A model generated the notes under the pieces. That model had not been told where the DNA came from. It did not search any database and saw only the letters and a list, made by a program, of their open reading frames with translations. Source: G965222535 sp965222535 (GTDB taxonomy: Bacteria; Pseudomonadota; Gammaproteobacteria; HK1). From it: a DNA stretch of 64,000 bases. How positions within the stretch are numbered: the first letter of the stretch is position 1; the number at the start of each line of letters is the position of its first letter. Shown here piece by piece: positions 9,301-22,599 of the stretch. Position numbers and translations under genes: made by a program. The stretch spans positions 1,054,001-1,118,000 of the forward strand of contig OZ244957.1 of assembly GCA_965222535.1 (NCBI GenBank), given 5' to 3'.

Positions 9301-10083
9301 TTATTTATTAAATCTTTCAAAGTACTTATCAATTTCATCTCGGAGTTCAATTCCTACACGTTCAAAACAAATTAATAAATCCTGATAGGTGCCTTCACCG
9401 CCAAGAAAATCCCAAAACTCTTCAGCAACTTTCAATTCATTGGGTAAATCAAGCATTCCAATCATTGTCCAGCGATTATACGGTTTTGGTGCGTAAGGAT
9501 TATATGGTATTGCAATCAGTGTATTAATTTTTGCTTCTGGGTTATCGAACAAAAAAGTTGCTGACCACTCCAAAAGTGTTCTCTTAAGTTCTTTAAAATC
9601 ACCTTTGTTTGGTTTGGCAGTTTTTATATCAAAAAGATATATTTTCTTGTCATTATCTTCAAGGTGAACATCTACCTTTGTGGGTTTAACGGTTCTAATT
9701 TTTCCTTCTTGACAAACCTGCCTGATTATTTCAATTTCTTTTTGTTTATTTGGTTTTTGAGTTGCGGCACTTAATTCATCCATAATTTTCTGGATTTCAG
9801 TTTGTGCAGCAATGCTAACTTGGGTACCAGATGTTACTTGAGAACTTGCAACTTTGAATCTGCTTTCAGGCAATGATAGGGCAACTGGTTGAAAAATTGT
9901 TGTGCCAAAATTTGTACTCAGAGAATGTATGAACGAATAAAGTACAAGCCTGTCTTTACCAAGCAATCTTGTGTGAAATGGCATTATAGCTGGTTCTGGA
10001 TTGTAGGTATTAAATTTTCTTCTTAAACTATCTTTAATAGTAAATTGCACTGAATTAATTTGTTTTTCAGTTAATACCATCAA
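9301..10083 (-). CDS. TdeIII-family type II restriction endonuclease
   Basis: 260 residues, AT-rich compared with flanking genes. It carries the TdeIII/MjaII family signature MPFHTRLLGKDRLVLYSFIH, then NFGTTIFQPVA. The PD-(D/E)xK nuclease core is VDVHLEDN ... FDIKTAKPNKGDF, with Asp138, Asp152 and Lys154 as likely catalytic residues. The region TLIAIPYNPYAPKPYNRWTM and the ending FWDFLGGEGTYQDLLICFER are also family-typical. Characterised relatives cut GGNCC, as I recall; specificity here is inferred. It starts inside the last codons of the methyltransferase gene (4-bp ATGA overlap), so the two are translated together, methyltransferase first. Confidence 0.9.
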   Translation of the reverse strand: MMVLTEKQINSVQFTIKDSLRRKFNTYNPEPAIMPFHTRLLGKDRLVLYSFIHSLSTNFGTTIFQPVALSLPESRFKVASSQVTSGTQVSIAAQTEIQKIMDELSAATQKPNKQKEIEIIRQVCQEGKIRTVKPTKVDVHLEDNDKKIYLFDIKTAKPNKGDFKELKRTLLEWSATFLFDNPEAKINTLIAIPYNPYAPKPYNRWTMIGMLDLPNELKVAEEFWDFLGGEGTYQDLLICFERVGIELRDEIDKYFERFNK

Positions 10084-11660
10084 CTTTTCCTCTTTAAGTG
10101 AAAAATGATCTCTGAATATGCCGCTCTACTTTTCTCAACTCGATTTAACACAGGTCTTTTGTACTCATTTGCAATCTTCATATTTACCCGTTCAGCAATT
10201 TGTGAATATAGATTATATTTATCATTAGCCACTAAGAATATATCATAATCTGGTTTTAAGTAGTGCTTGCAATTATTCAAAACATCAGATATTCCTTTCA
10301 CATAAGAATTTCGAGCTTCTAAACCTTGGCCTTTATATAATGGGCCAATTTCAAATTTATCTTTCCTCTCAAAATCAAGTAGATCGTATGCGTAAGCATG
10401 TTGTTCATGGTAATCTATTAACCCAACATATGGCGGACTTGAAAAAATACCAGCAATTTTATTGTTCTCAACAGGATATGAAAGTTTTGGAAACTGAGTG
10501 TTTAATTCTTTAATAATATCTATGCTTCTACTATCACCAACTATACATGTTTGAAGAGTATTTGATCTAAGAGAAGCAAATTGCTTAATTCTTTTAATGG
10601 TATCTTGAGAATACCGCTGCCACCAACTTAATATAGAAAATAGAGGTTTACATATTTTTCCATGTTTTTTACAGTAATATGTTGCTGTAACTGGATATTT
10701 TAATGTTCCCAAATCAGCATGTGTGGTTGCTCTGCACGAGCGTATTGTTCGAGTTAGTATTAAGTGAAGAACTTTCTTAGTATCTTGGTTTTTGATTGAT
10801 TTTATCTCATTAAAAATAAAGTCAATTTCGTCTCTAACGGCCTTCAAAAACCATTTATCAATAAATGACTGGTTTGCCTGTTGTCTAAGCTCTATACTAT
10901 AGTTATCTATGAGTTTATGATATGTTTCAACAAATTCCTTGGATTTTTCATTGCCATATTGTGTTTCATTTATTTTATTTTGCCTTACATTATATTTAAA
11001 TTCTGGTGATGGAAAAAACTTCTTATTAAATATCTTTAATTCATCTAAAAGTTTTTGTTGGAATATCACATTATTTTTTTCTTTTTGAAATTCACTAAGT
11101 TTATATCCAATTTCCAATGATGTTTTTTTTATGCTGTCAGTGTCATGATTTTGAATTTTGATATTAGTTATGAATGAATTAAAAGCCGAAATATCAATCC
11201 CTAATGCGTTAATTCCAAGCTCGTTAGCCTGAACAAGAGTTGTTCCACTTCCACAAAAAGGATCTAAAATAATATCGCCTGATTTAAAAAAAACTTTATT
11301 TTTAAATTTATCAATATGCTCATCCAGAAAATATTCAACTAATTGAGGAATAAATTTCCCTTTGTATGGATGTAAGCGATGAACATGCTTTGTTGTTTCT
11401 GATTCCTTGTATTCATAAAATGACAAATTCCAATTCAAATCATTGCCTAATTTTTTTTTCCATCGGTCAGCTTTTGTTTCATGATAAGATTTGTAATATT
11501 CTTCTAAATCATACCTATTAATTGCAACAGTTCCATTATCACTATTTTTTGGAATCCTGCCATATTGAATGAGGTAAGATATATTTGAGGTAGTAACGGT
11601 TTTTTTTAAATACTTCGTTGCCCAGACACTGGCTTCTTTTATTGTCATTAGATTTTTCAT
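10080..11660 (-). CDS. DNA methyltransferase of the TdeIII-type R-M system
   Basis: 526 residues, strongly AT-rich. Residues 1-60 form an excisionase-like helix-turn-helix (MTIKEASVWATKYLKKTVTT). The SAM-binding motif DPFCGSGTTLVQANELGI is at about 133-150 and the catalytic motif SPPY at about 405-408. The SPPY form points to N4-cytosine (or related amino) methylation, and the order of motifs is SAM site first. It modifies the host sites that the downstream nuclease would cut. The ATG overlaps the stop of the broken IS481 transposase by 4 bp, so an insertion has occurred directly against its 5' end; its native promoter may have been replaced. Confidence 0.88.
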   Translation of the reverse strand: MKNLMTIKEASVWATKYLKKTVTTSNISYLIQYGRIPKNSDNGTVAINRYDLEEYYKSYHETKADRWKKKLGNDLNWNLSFYEYKESETTKHVHRLHPYKGKFIPQLVEYFLDEHIDKFKNKVFFKSGDIILDPFCGSGTTLVQANELGINALGIDISAFNSFITNIKIQNHDTDSIKKTSLEIGYKLSEFQKEKNNVIFQQKLLDELKIFNKKFFPSPEFKYNVRQNKINETQYGNEKSKEFVETYHKLIDNYSIELRQQANQSFIDKWFLKAVRDEIDFIFNEIKSIKNQDTKKVLHLILTRTIRSCRATTHADLGTLKYPVTATYYCKKHGKICKPLFSILSWWQRYSQDTIKRIKQFASLRSNTLQTCIVGDSRSIDIIKELNTQFPKLSYPVENNKIAGIFSSPPYVGLIDYHEQHAYAYDLLDFERKDKFEIGPLYKGQGLEARNSYVKGISDVLNNCKHYLKPDYDIFLVANDKYNLYSQIAERVNMKIANEYKRPVLNRVEKSRAAYSEIIFHLKRKS

Positions 11661-12670
11661 TTATTTATAATCCCTTTGCTTATATGTCGGGTTCCGTGAG
11701 GTTGCAGGTGTGTTCTTTGAACAGATGAGGGGATTTTTGTTGCCACTGTTGCATAGCGCTCATAAGGGGATAGGTGACCTAAAGACTTCTGGGGAATGGC
11801 ATGATTGTAGAGTCTAACATAGCGAAGGATAGTTTGAGACAGGGTTTGAGAGGAGTCGAAGGGGTAGGTATTGAGGATTTCTGCGATACGGCCGTTGAAG
11901 CGTTCAATCATCCCATTGGTTTGCGGGTGTCGGGATTTGATGAGGCGGTGCACGATATTGTGAACTTGGCACGTTTTATCAAAGGGATGACGCCCGGTGG
12001 GCTGCCGTTCACCCGTGGCACAGAAACGGTCGGTGAATTCCTTGCCGTTGTCGGTAAGGATTTTATTGATGGTAAAAGGTGCCTTGTCAATCAAACGGCT
12101 AAGAAACTCATTCGCGGTTTGCGCCGACTTGTTGTCATGGATTTCGACATAAACCCAGCGGGTTGAGCGGTCAATGGCAGCGAACAAGTACTTGTGTCGA
12201 GGCTCGTCAGGCATTTTAGGAAGGTATTTGATGTCTGACGTGGATAAATCCGGGGTCATCGTCCTTGAAGGGTTTCGGTTTGGCAGTCGCAGCGGAAGGT
12301 TCAAGCTGCTCACGTAACACGTTGAGATTAGAAACGTTATGTCGGCGCAAACAACGGCTCACCTCCGAACGCGAGACCGAGGTGTTGATGAACTCATGTG
12401 TGACGGCCAGCCGGTCGTCCAAGGGGAGTAGCAGGTTGGTTCGCAAGGCAACCGTTATTTGCTCTTGTGCAGGGGAGAGATTGGCGTGAATGGTATGCGG
12501 GCGGGAGGATGCCTCGGCAGTACCTTGACGCTTGCGCCACTTGGCTACCGTGTGGCGCGTTGAGATGATAAATGTCGCCCCGCTCTTTGTTGCTGAGAAG
12601 CCGGCTGGGCTTGTCGTTCTCGGCGGATAGCCGGTGAGGTGCGTGCGTTTTTGTGGAGTTGAAGGTTCAT
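11657..12670 (-). pseudogene. IS481-family transposase, frameshifted
   Basis: The start MNLQLHKNARTSPAIRRE, read from ATG at 12670, is the IS481 N-terminus. The frame breaks near 12555, continues as HTVAKWRKRQGTAEASSRPH, and breaks again near 12250, where a one-base insertion separates PGFIHV from DIKYLPKMPDEPRHKYLFAA. The C-terminal part has the rve core: AAIDRSTRWVYVEI, ILTDNGKEFTDRF and RHPQTNGMIERFNGRI, with catalytic D, D and E preserved. Total length of about 338 codons matches the family. Two breaks make it inactive unless they are sequencing errors. The stop codon overlaps the methyltransferase start. Confidence 0.8.
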
Positions 12671-12762
12671 CGTTTCGGTGCCTCGGAAAATGTTTGATGT
12701 AAGGGAAGCGGACGCCAGCCGGCGAGCTATAACCGAAAGTGGTGTATGAGGGGTTGAAAAAG

Positions 12763-12826
12763 AGCGGCGACTCTGATTGATTGGAAGTTGTAAACAAACC
12801 CATCAATCTTAAGGAGAGTCGCCGCT
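12763..12826 (+). promoter_or_regulatory. Hairpin covering the transposase ribosome-binding site
   Basis: A perfect 12-bp inverted repeat, AGCGGCGACTCT at 12763-12774 and AGAGTCGCCGCT at 12815-12826, ends directly at the ATG (12827) and includes part of the AAGGAG Shine-Dalgarno site. Paired in the mRNA, it would hide the site. Many IS elements use such structures to stop read-through translation; here that is inferred. Confidence 0.5.
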
Positions 12827-14073
12827 ATGAGTAAGCATAACGCAATTGCCCCAAGCGGTGTAGAGGAACCCTTTGACCCATTGAGTGAACTGCTGCTGCA
12901 GGGAGCTAAGCAGTTGGTCCACCAAGCCGTGGACGCCGAGCATGAGTTGCTGCGGCAGTTTGAGCATTGCCGTACACAGGGTGGCAATGCCGCGGTGGTG
13001 CGTAACGGTTACCTCCCGGAGCGCACCCTTCAAACCGGAGTTGGCGCGGTTTTTGTGAGAGTGCCGAAGGTACGCTCACGGACTGGAGAGCCAGTGGTTT
13101 TCCACTCACTGCTGGTACCACCGTATGTTCGCAAAACCCGCTCTCTGGAAGCGGCGCTGCCGTGGCTGTATCTAAAAGGCATCTCAACGGGTGACATGAG
13201 TAAAGCACTGAAAGTACTGGTGGGCCCGGATGCAGCGGGCTTGTCAGCCACCACGGTGCCGCGCTTGAAGCAGCGTTGGGCTGATGAGTACCGGTGCTGG
13301 ATGCAACAGAGATTGGATGATGCGCGCTGGGTTTATATTTGGGCTGATGGCATTTACAGTGGCCTTCGAGCCGAGAATGCGAAACTGTGTGCTACTTGCT
13401 GGTTATCGGTGTGAATGAGCGCGGTCAGAAGCACTTTCTGGCCATTGAGGATGGGGTAAGAGAATCAACGCAAAGCTGGCGGGAGGTGTTATTGAAGCGG
13501 AAAGCGCGCGGATTGGATGCCCCGGAATTAGGGATTGGTGATGGTGCGATGGGGCTCTGGGCAGCCCTTGAGGAGGTATTCCCAACGACACGCCAGCAGC
13601 GCTGCTGGGTACACAAGACGGTCAACGTGTTGAACCGCTTCCCCAAATCAGGTCAGCCAAAAGCCAAACAAGCGCTACACGAAATCTGGCAGGCAGCCAC
13701 CAAAAAGGAAGCAGAGAAGGGGTTTGACCTGTTTCTCAAAACCTACGAAGCAAAGTACCCAAAGGCAACCGCCTGCTTGAGAAATGACCGCCACGCGTTA
13801 CTAACCTTCTATGATTTCCCCGCACCACACTGGCAAAGCATCCGCACCACCAACCCTATTGAATCGAGTTTCGGCACACTTCGACATCGGACGCGGCGCT
13901 CAAAAGGCTGCCTCTCTCGTGAGGGAATGCTTCACATGATATTCAAATTAGGCCAGTGTGCCGAGAAAAAATGGAACCGTTTGAGAGGCTTTGAGGCACT
14001 GCCTGCGGTCATCACTGGAGTGACATTCAAGGATGGTATTGAAGTGACAAAATTTAATCAGACCGCCGCTTGA
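12827..14073 (+). pseudogene. IS256/mutator-type transposase, one frameshift
   Basis: Frame one (12827-13414) encodes the N-terminal part up to WADGIYSGLRAENAKL, with the first catalytic Asp. Frame two (13387-14073) continues with LLVIGVNERGQKHFLAI, the second Asp in GIGDGAMGLWAAL, RCWVHKTVNVLN and the catalytic Glu in TTNPIESSFGTLRHRT. The two frames overlap near 13387-13414, where alignment by eye implies a one-base loss or two-base gain. Programmed frameshifting is not the rule in this family, so a mutation or sequencing error is likelier. About 410 codons in total is the normal family length. Confidence 0.8.
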
Positions 14074-14203
14074 TCCAATCTTCCCATACACCAGATTTGA
14101 CTATAGCTCATGGGTACACAATGTACCGGCACGTAACAAATATACATACTCGACAGCAAAAAGCAGAGCGACGAAGGAACGGCGCTTTTTGCCATTGCGC
14201 TTG

Positions 14204-14785
14204 TTAGCTGTGTTTATCTACCCACCGCGCTGAAATATGGGCTATTCTCTCTCCGAATTTTTTTGCCGTTGCAAGATCTCCCGGCAAAGGTCCTTCATCA
14301 ACACTTGCATCAGAAGGTGACTGAGCCATCAAGCCAGCAAATGAACCCAGATAATTAATATCATTTCGTTGCGCGGCTTTATCACTGGCTGGCATCATAC
14401 CCGTGCTTATCCAAATCATCGAATGTTGCATAGACAGCGTATACATATAATGAAGAGTGGATAGTTTATCCCCATTCATTGTTGATGAATTGGTAAATCC
14501 CGCAACAAGTTTATCCTTCCATTCTTGCCCAAACCACTGTTTGCTTGATGTGTCAGCAAATTTTTTAAATTGCCATGAAACGGTTCCCATATACGTTGGA
14601 GAACCAAATACAATTGTGTCAGCATTCGCCAATAATTCCCAGCCATCATCAGATATATTTCCTTCTGTATCGATGGGGAGGAGTGTAGCTTCTACATCGG
14701 AATCTCCTATCAATCCAGAAAGCACAGCTTCAGCTTGTTTCTGAGTATGTCCATAACCGCTGTGATAAACAATAATAATAATCAT
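14204..14785 (-). CDS. Flavodoxin / WrbA-like NAD(P)H-dependent reductase
   Basis: 193 residues. The N-terminus IIIIVYHSGYGHTQKQAEAV is the FMN phosphate-binding loop of flavodoxin-fold proteins. ADTIVFGSPTYMGTVSWQFK, with the flavin-contacting Pro-Thr-Tyr, is at about 53-73, and KLVAGFTNSSTMNGDKLSTL at about 90-110 matches the WrbA-like family. A TGAGGTGTTTT site stands before the ATG. The role is probably quinone or flavin reduction in the cytoplasm. The gene is AT-rich like the adjacent island and may have arrived by transfer. It is followed on its strand only by the IS right end. Confidence 0.82.
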   Translation of the reverse strand: MIIIIVYHSGYGHTQKQAEAVLSGLIGDSDVEATLLPIDTEGNISDDGWELLANADTIVFGSPTYMGTVSWQFKKFADTSSKQWFGQEWKDKLVAGFTNSSTMNGDKLSTLHYMYTLSMQHSMIWISTGMMPASDKAAQRNDINYLGSFAGLMAQSPSDASVDEGPLPGDLATAKKFGERIAHISARWVDKHS

Positions 14786-15001
14786 AAGTAAAACACCTCA
14801 TATATTTTAAGAAGCTGTAGTGTGAAATACACGCATACTAAATGTGATAGTTTCGCAAGAAGTCCCATTCAGCCTGTTTTTGGCGTTATGAATGCTCGTA
14901 GCTAATCCATAACCTATTGATATTTATGAATATTATTTTAGCTCCGGAATTCTACTTATCGCCGTAGACGACTTATTGCGAGAACATTAAATATGCAGCT
15001 A

Positions 15002-15046
15002 AGGGCACCTCGGAAAACCAGCTTCGCTGGTTTTCCGAGGTGCCCT
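15002..15046. repeat. Dispersed palindromic repeat, perfect copy
   Basis: The most regular copy in the window: arms AGGGCACCTCGGAAAACCAG and CTGGTTTTCCGAGGTGCCCT pair without mismatch around CTTCG. It lies in the 14786-15107 gap between the flavodoxin gene and the rRNA operon terminator; nothing else is recognisable there. Confidence 0.85.
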
Positions 15047-15109
15047 GTAGACAAAAGCCATGAGTCGTAGCCAAGATTGATTTGTACATAAATACCCGGC
15101 AGAAAACAG

Positions 15110-15156
15110 AAAAGCCTCCTTCAATCTTCACATAGAAGGGTTTGAAGGAGGCTTTC
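15110..15156 (-). terminator. Rho-independent terminator of the rRNA operon
   Basis: An 11-bp perfect stem, GCCTCCTTCAA (15114-15124) and TTGAAGGAGGC (15142-15152), with a 17-base loop. On the minus strand it is followed by TTTTCTGTTTTC. It lies just beyond the 5S gene. Confidence 0.85.
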
Positions 15157-15170
15157 AGGTATGAAGAAAT

Positions 15171-15288
15171 GCCCGATGTTGACCTACTTTCACATGGGGA
15201 AACCCCACACTATCATCGGCGCTGAGCGTTTTCACTTCCGAGTTCGGAATGGGGTCGGGTGGTTCCCGCTCGCTATGGTCACCGGGCA
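15171..15288 (-). rRNA. rrf: 5S ribosomal RNA
   Basis: Minus-strand sequence begins TGCCCGGTGACCATAGCGAG and contains the universal CCGAACTCGGAAGTGAAA and GCGCCGATGATAGTGTGG segments; the ends GCCCGGTG and CATCGGGC pair. About 118 nt, normal for 5S. Confidence 0.95.
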
Positions 15289-15436
15289 AAAACTGCAACT
15301 TTTCAGATCAGGAAGAGAGTAGTGGTCGCAAATGCTGGTAAAGCACCGCTACAGCCGATACATCAGCCGCCAGCGATGACTACTAGGGTACGCCTCAAAA
15401 GCACAACAACACGCAGAACTGCTTGAGTGTTATATA

Positions 15437-18394
<2,958 letters not shown>

Positions 18395-18576
18395 ATATAA
18401 CCTCAAACAGTCCCTGCGACAACCACACTGTTCAGTCATTCGACTAAAACTGAACTGCGCCAGAAGCAACAAAGTACAAAACTGTTCAAGACCTTGCTTA
18501 TGTACAAATGCGACATACCCATGACAGGATTCATCACAATCCTGTCAGCACTATAAGACCACTACAACTTCCTATT

Positions 18577-18589
18577 TTGTTAAAGAGCA
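18577..18589 (-). promoter_or_regulatory. boxA antitermination site in the 16S-23S spacer
   Basis: The minus strand reads TGCTCTTTAACAA, the exact boxA consensus recognised by NusB-S10, upstream of the 23S gene. Confidence 0.85.
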
Positions 18590-18650
18590 CACCGACTTTA
18601 GCATCGGTAATAACGAACCCACCTGTTAGGGATCGCCTACATAAATAACC

Positions 18651-18726
18651 TGGTGGAGTCAGCCGGGATCGAACCGGCGACCTCCTGCGTGCAAAGCAGG
18701 CGCTCTACCATCTGAGCTATGACCCC
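18651..18726 (-). tRNA. tRNA-Ala (TGC)
   Basis: The 76-nt cloverleaf starts GGGGTCATAGCTCAGATGG and its anticodon loop TTTGCAC gives TGC. CCA is encoded. It is the second spacer tRNA of the rRNA operon. Confidence 0.96.
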
Positions 18727-18803
18727 TGCTTGCTTGCAATTTCCAATATAGCTTCTATGTATAAGATGGTGAATTTTTCACACTGCTTTTTCTTCACACA
18801 TCA

Positions 18804-18846
18804 AGGAATCTTGAAAAACTATCTTTACTAGCTTTTCGAGGTACCT
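18804..18846. repeat. Degenerate palindromic repeat inside the rRNA spacer
   Basis: AGGAATCTTGAAAAACTATC ... CTAGCTTTTCGAGGTACCT is a decayed copy of the dispersed repeat. It lies in the long insert between tRNA-Ala and tRNA-Ile. Confidence 0.55.
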
Positions 18847-18965
18847 ATCGCTTCAAAAGCCATCTGATAAATTCTCGTTTGCAAATAAAATACTATGCCT
18901 CTTTGAGTTGAGTCTCAGCGTACGTTAGTACGCTCTTTGAATATCTCTTATTTTGTGATGCCATA

Positions 18966-19259
18966 TCACCCCAAAATGCCATTCAAGATTAAAATAACAA
19001 TAAAAAAACAAATAGCGTACCTGAATTCAAATCCACTTTCTGGAGATAAAGTTTCGTTTTTTGAAGATATATATTCTTCCAGCCTCTGAACAGAAACGGC
19101 AGTCAGCGACATCAAAACAATGATTGAATTTGATGCCGACCAAGCCGTTGCCATGGCAACGCCAACACGTTTCACTGTCCATAGCAAGTCAATCCTTAGA
19201 TAATTTGTAAGGAGCGTAGCCGTAACATAACAAAAGCGTTGGTAGAGAAGCTCCGTCAC
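18966..19259 (-). CDS. Possible small membrane protein in the rRNA spacer (doubtful)
   Basis: An open frame of 97 codons starts with GTG two bases after tRNA-Ile and ends in the spacer. The product would have two hydrophobic stretches (SNSIIVLMSLTAVSV near 42-57 and FRYAICFFIVILILNGILG at the C-terminus) separated by a charged segment (RLEEYISSKNETLSPES). I know no family like it, and no ribosome-binding site is evident. It may be a chance frame, or what is left of DNA inserted in the spacer. It is listed because the region is otherwise unexplained. Confidence 0.2.
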   Translation of the reverse strand: MTELLYQRFCYVTATLLTNYLRIDLLWTVKRVGVAMATAWSASNSIIVLMSLTAVSVQRLEEYISSKNETLSPESGFEFRYAICFFIVILILNGILG

Positions 19260-19261
19260 TG

Positions 19262-19338
<77 letters not shown>

Positions 19339-19399
19339 GCTAACGTATAGTCAGATAACTTGTGCGGACGTTCGCGCGATCGCGCTGTCCAAGGATATA

Positions 19400-20942
<1,543 letters not shown>

Positions 20943-21136
20943 AGAGTCATCCGTTGCTACCGAATCTCTCTTAGCTGGTAACAGCTGAAATTCGGATTGA
21001 ACGTGTAAAACGAGAACCAATGCAACATCTTGGCTGAGCAGTCAGCGAACGCCGACAGCAGCTTCTGATATGGCATTGGCAAATAATGTGGACATTGAAA
21101 TCAACGCGAACGCCCACACAAGCTATCTGACTTTTA

Positions 21137-21149
21137 TTTTTAAAGAGCA
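21137..21149 (-). promoter_or_regulatory. boxA in the rRNA leader
   Basis: TGCTCTTTAAAAA on the minus strand, about 195 bases before the 16S gene, matches the boxA core. The rest of the 20943-21200 leader is ordinary precursor sequence with no gene. Confidence 0.75.
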
Positions 21150-21206
21150 ACTGCTTTGGTCAAGGACAAGCCCTTGGCGCTACCAAACTTCAGTCTGGTG
21201 CTGCTC

Positions 21207-21234
21207 ATTATAGAGCCGACTTTGGGCGTGTCAA
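21207..21234 (-). promoter_or_regulatory. Strong sigma-70 rRNA promoter
   Basis: A perfect -35 TTGACA (21229-21234) and a perfect -10 TATAAT (21207-21212) are separated by 16 bp, reading toward the 16S gene about 265 bases away. A fully consensus pair is expected for an rRNA promoter. Confidence 0.85.
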
Positions 21235-21386
21235 GCATTTTTTCATTGTTGGTGCAAATAAATGCAAGCACCGAAAGAAAAACCTTTGAATAACAGCGAA
21301 ACACAGCATCAATTGCAAGACATGGCTTCCTTGAGTGCCCTTGAGATGGCATAAGGGGCACCAGCAGTCCATCACGCAGCGGCGGG

Positions 21387-22499
21387 CTAGGTCTCCGACA
21401 ATTGTGCCGATGTTCTGCCATCGTGTCGCCTGAACGCAGGCCATAGCTTGATCACTGCCTGTACTATGGCGGCCAGAGGGATAGCGAAAAACAGCCCCCA
21501 GAACCCCCACAGATTACTGAAAATCAGGATCGCAATGATGATCGCGATGGGGTGTAAATCAACCGCTTCAGAAAACAATATCGGCACCAATAGGTTGCCA
21601 TCGAGCGCCTGAATGATCGCATAGGCAATCATCAGGTAAGCCAGTTCAGTGGTCATGCCCCATTGCGCGTAACCGATAATGGCGACTGGGATGGTGACGA
21701 CTGTGGCACCGATATACGGTACCAGTACCGACAATCCAACGACCATGCCCAGCAACATCGCAAACTGCAAGCCCAGCAGCGCGAAGGTAATATAGGTTAC
21801 GACCCAGACAATTAGAATCTCAATCAGCTTACCGCGTACATAGTTGCCAATCTGGGCATTGACTTCTTGCCACACCTCGCCTGCAAGACGGCGTTCAGGC
21901 GGCAGGAATTTAAGCACCCAGTTGATAATCCTGTGTTTATCCTTCATAAAGAAAAACACCAGCAACGGCATCAGGATCAAATACACCGCCAAGGTAATGA
22001 AATTGATAACCGACTTTACCGAAGTTTCCAGTATATTTTTCGCCCCTGGCACCAACTGCTCAACGATCGATTCGTTAATATTCCGAATTTGGAGTTTGGA
22101 TACGCTGCCATCTGGGAACAAAGCCGGATAATTCTCGGACAGCAGCGCCAGCAGCGTCTCTAACAGTGTGGTAAAAGCAGCGAATATCGCCGGCAGCCGA
22201 GTGACCAGCTGCGCTGCTTGATTCCACACCAAAGGCAGCAGATAAATCGCCAAAAACAACAGCACGGTGACAAAAATGCTGAACACCAGCAACACTGACA
22301 ACAGATGGGGGATGCGCCAGCGCTCAACGTAGGTCACAAACCAATCCAGCAAATAGGCCATAACGGCGCTCGCAATAACAGGTGCCAGAATTCCCCCAGC
22401 AAACCACAATGTCACCGAGATGACCGCGATAACAACGATTAATGTTATCGCGTGAGGATCTGAAAAGTGACGTTCATACCAATCGTGTAAAAAGGCCAT
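21387..22499 (-). CDS. AI-2E family (PerM-like) membrane permease
   Basis: 370 residues from ATG 22499, which follows AAGGGGATAGCG. The open frame reaches 22574, but the extra 25 residues lack a ribosome-binding site. About seven to eight hydrophobic helices alternate with a soluble loop (about 125-215). The family segment FLPPERRLAGEVWQEVNAQI and the LLGMVVGLSVLVPYIGATVV then QALDGNLLVPILFSEAVDLH stretch are typical of YdiK/PerM/TqsA proteins. Members export AI-2 or other small molecules, or exchange ions; substrate unknown. The gene stands upstream of the rRNA promoter in the same direction. Confidence 0.88.
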   Translation of the reverse strand: MAFLHDWYERHFSDPHAITLIVVIAVISVTLWFAGGILAPVIASAVMAYLLDWFVTYVERWRIPHLLSVLLVFSIFVTVLLFLAIYLLPLVWNQAAQLVTRLPAIFAAFTTLLETLLALLSENYPALFPDGSVSKLQIRNINESIVEQLVPGAKNILETSVKSVINFITLAVYLILMPLLVFFFMKDKHRIINWVLKFLPPERRLAGEVWQEVNAQIGNYVRGKLIEILIVWVVTYITFALLGLQFAMLLGMVVGLSVLVPYIGATVVTIPVAIIGYAQWGMTTELAYLMIAYAIIQALDGNLLVPILFSEAVDLHPIAIIIAILIFSNLWGFWGLFFAIPLAAIVQAVIKLWPAFRRHDGRTSAQLSET

Positions 22500-22599
22500 C
22501 GCTATCCCCTTAGCTTGAAACGACTTCTGGGTTGGCTCAATCGCTGCATTGATGCGAGCGGCTAATTGATCCACCGCGCTATCGAGCGTAGCGAGTGGA

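Larger units (their letters stand above)
12724..14109 (+). mobile_element. IS256-family-type insertion sequence
   Basis: Imperfect terminal inverted repeats bound the element: the left end reads GAGCTATA then TGGTGTATG, and the right end on the opposite strand reads GAGCTATA then TGGTGTATGGG, with about 22 of 33 positions matching. I see no clear target duplication. One transposase gene lies inside. It abuts the 5' end of the broken IS481, so one may have landed in or beside the other. Confidence 0.7.
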
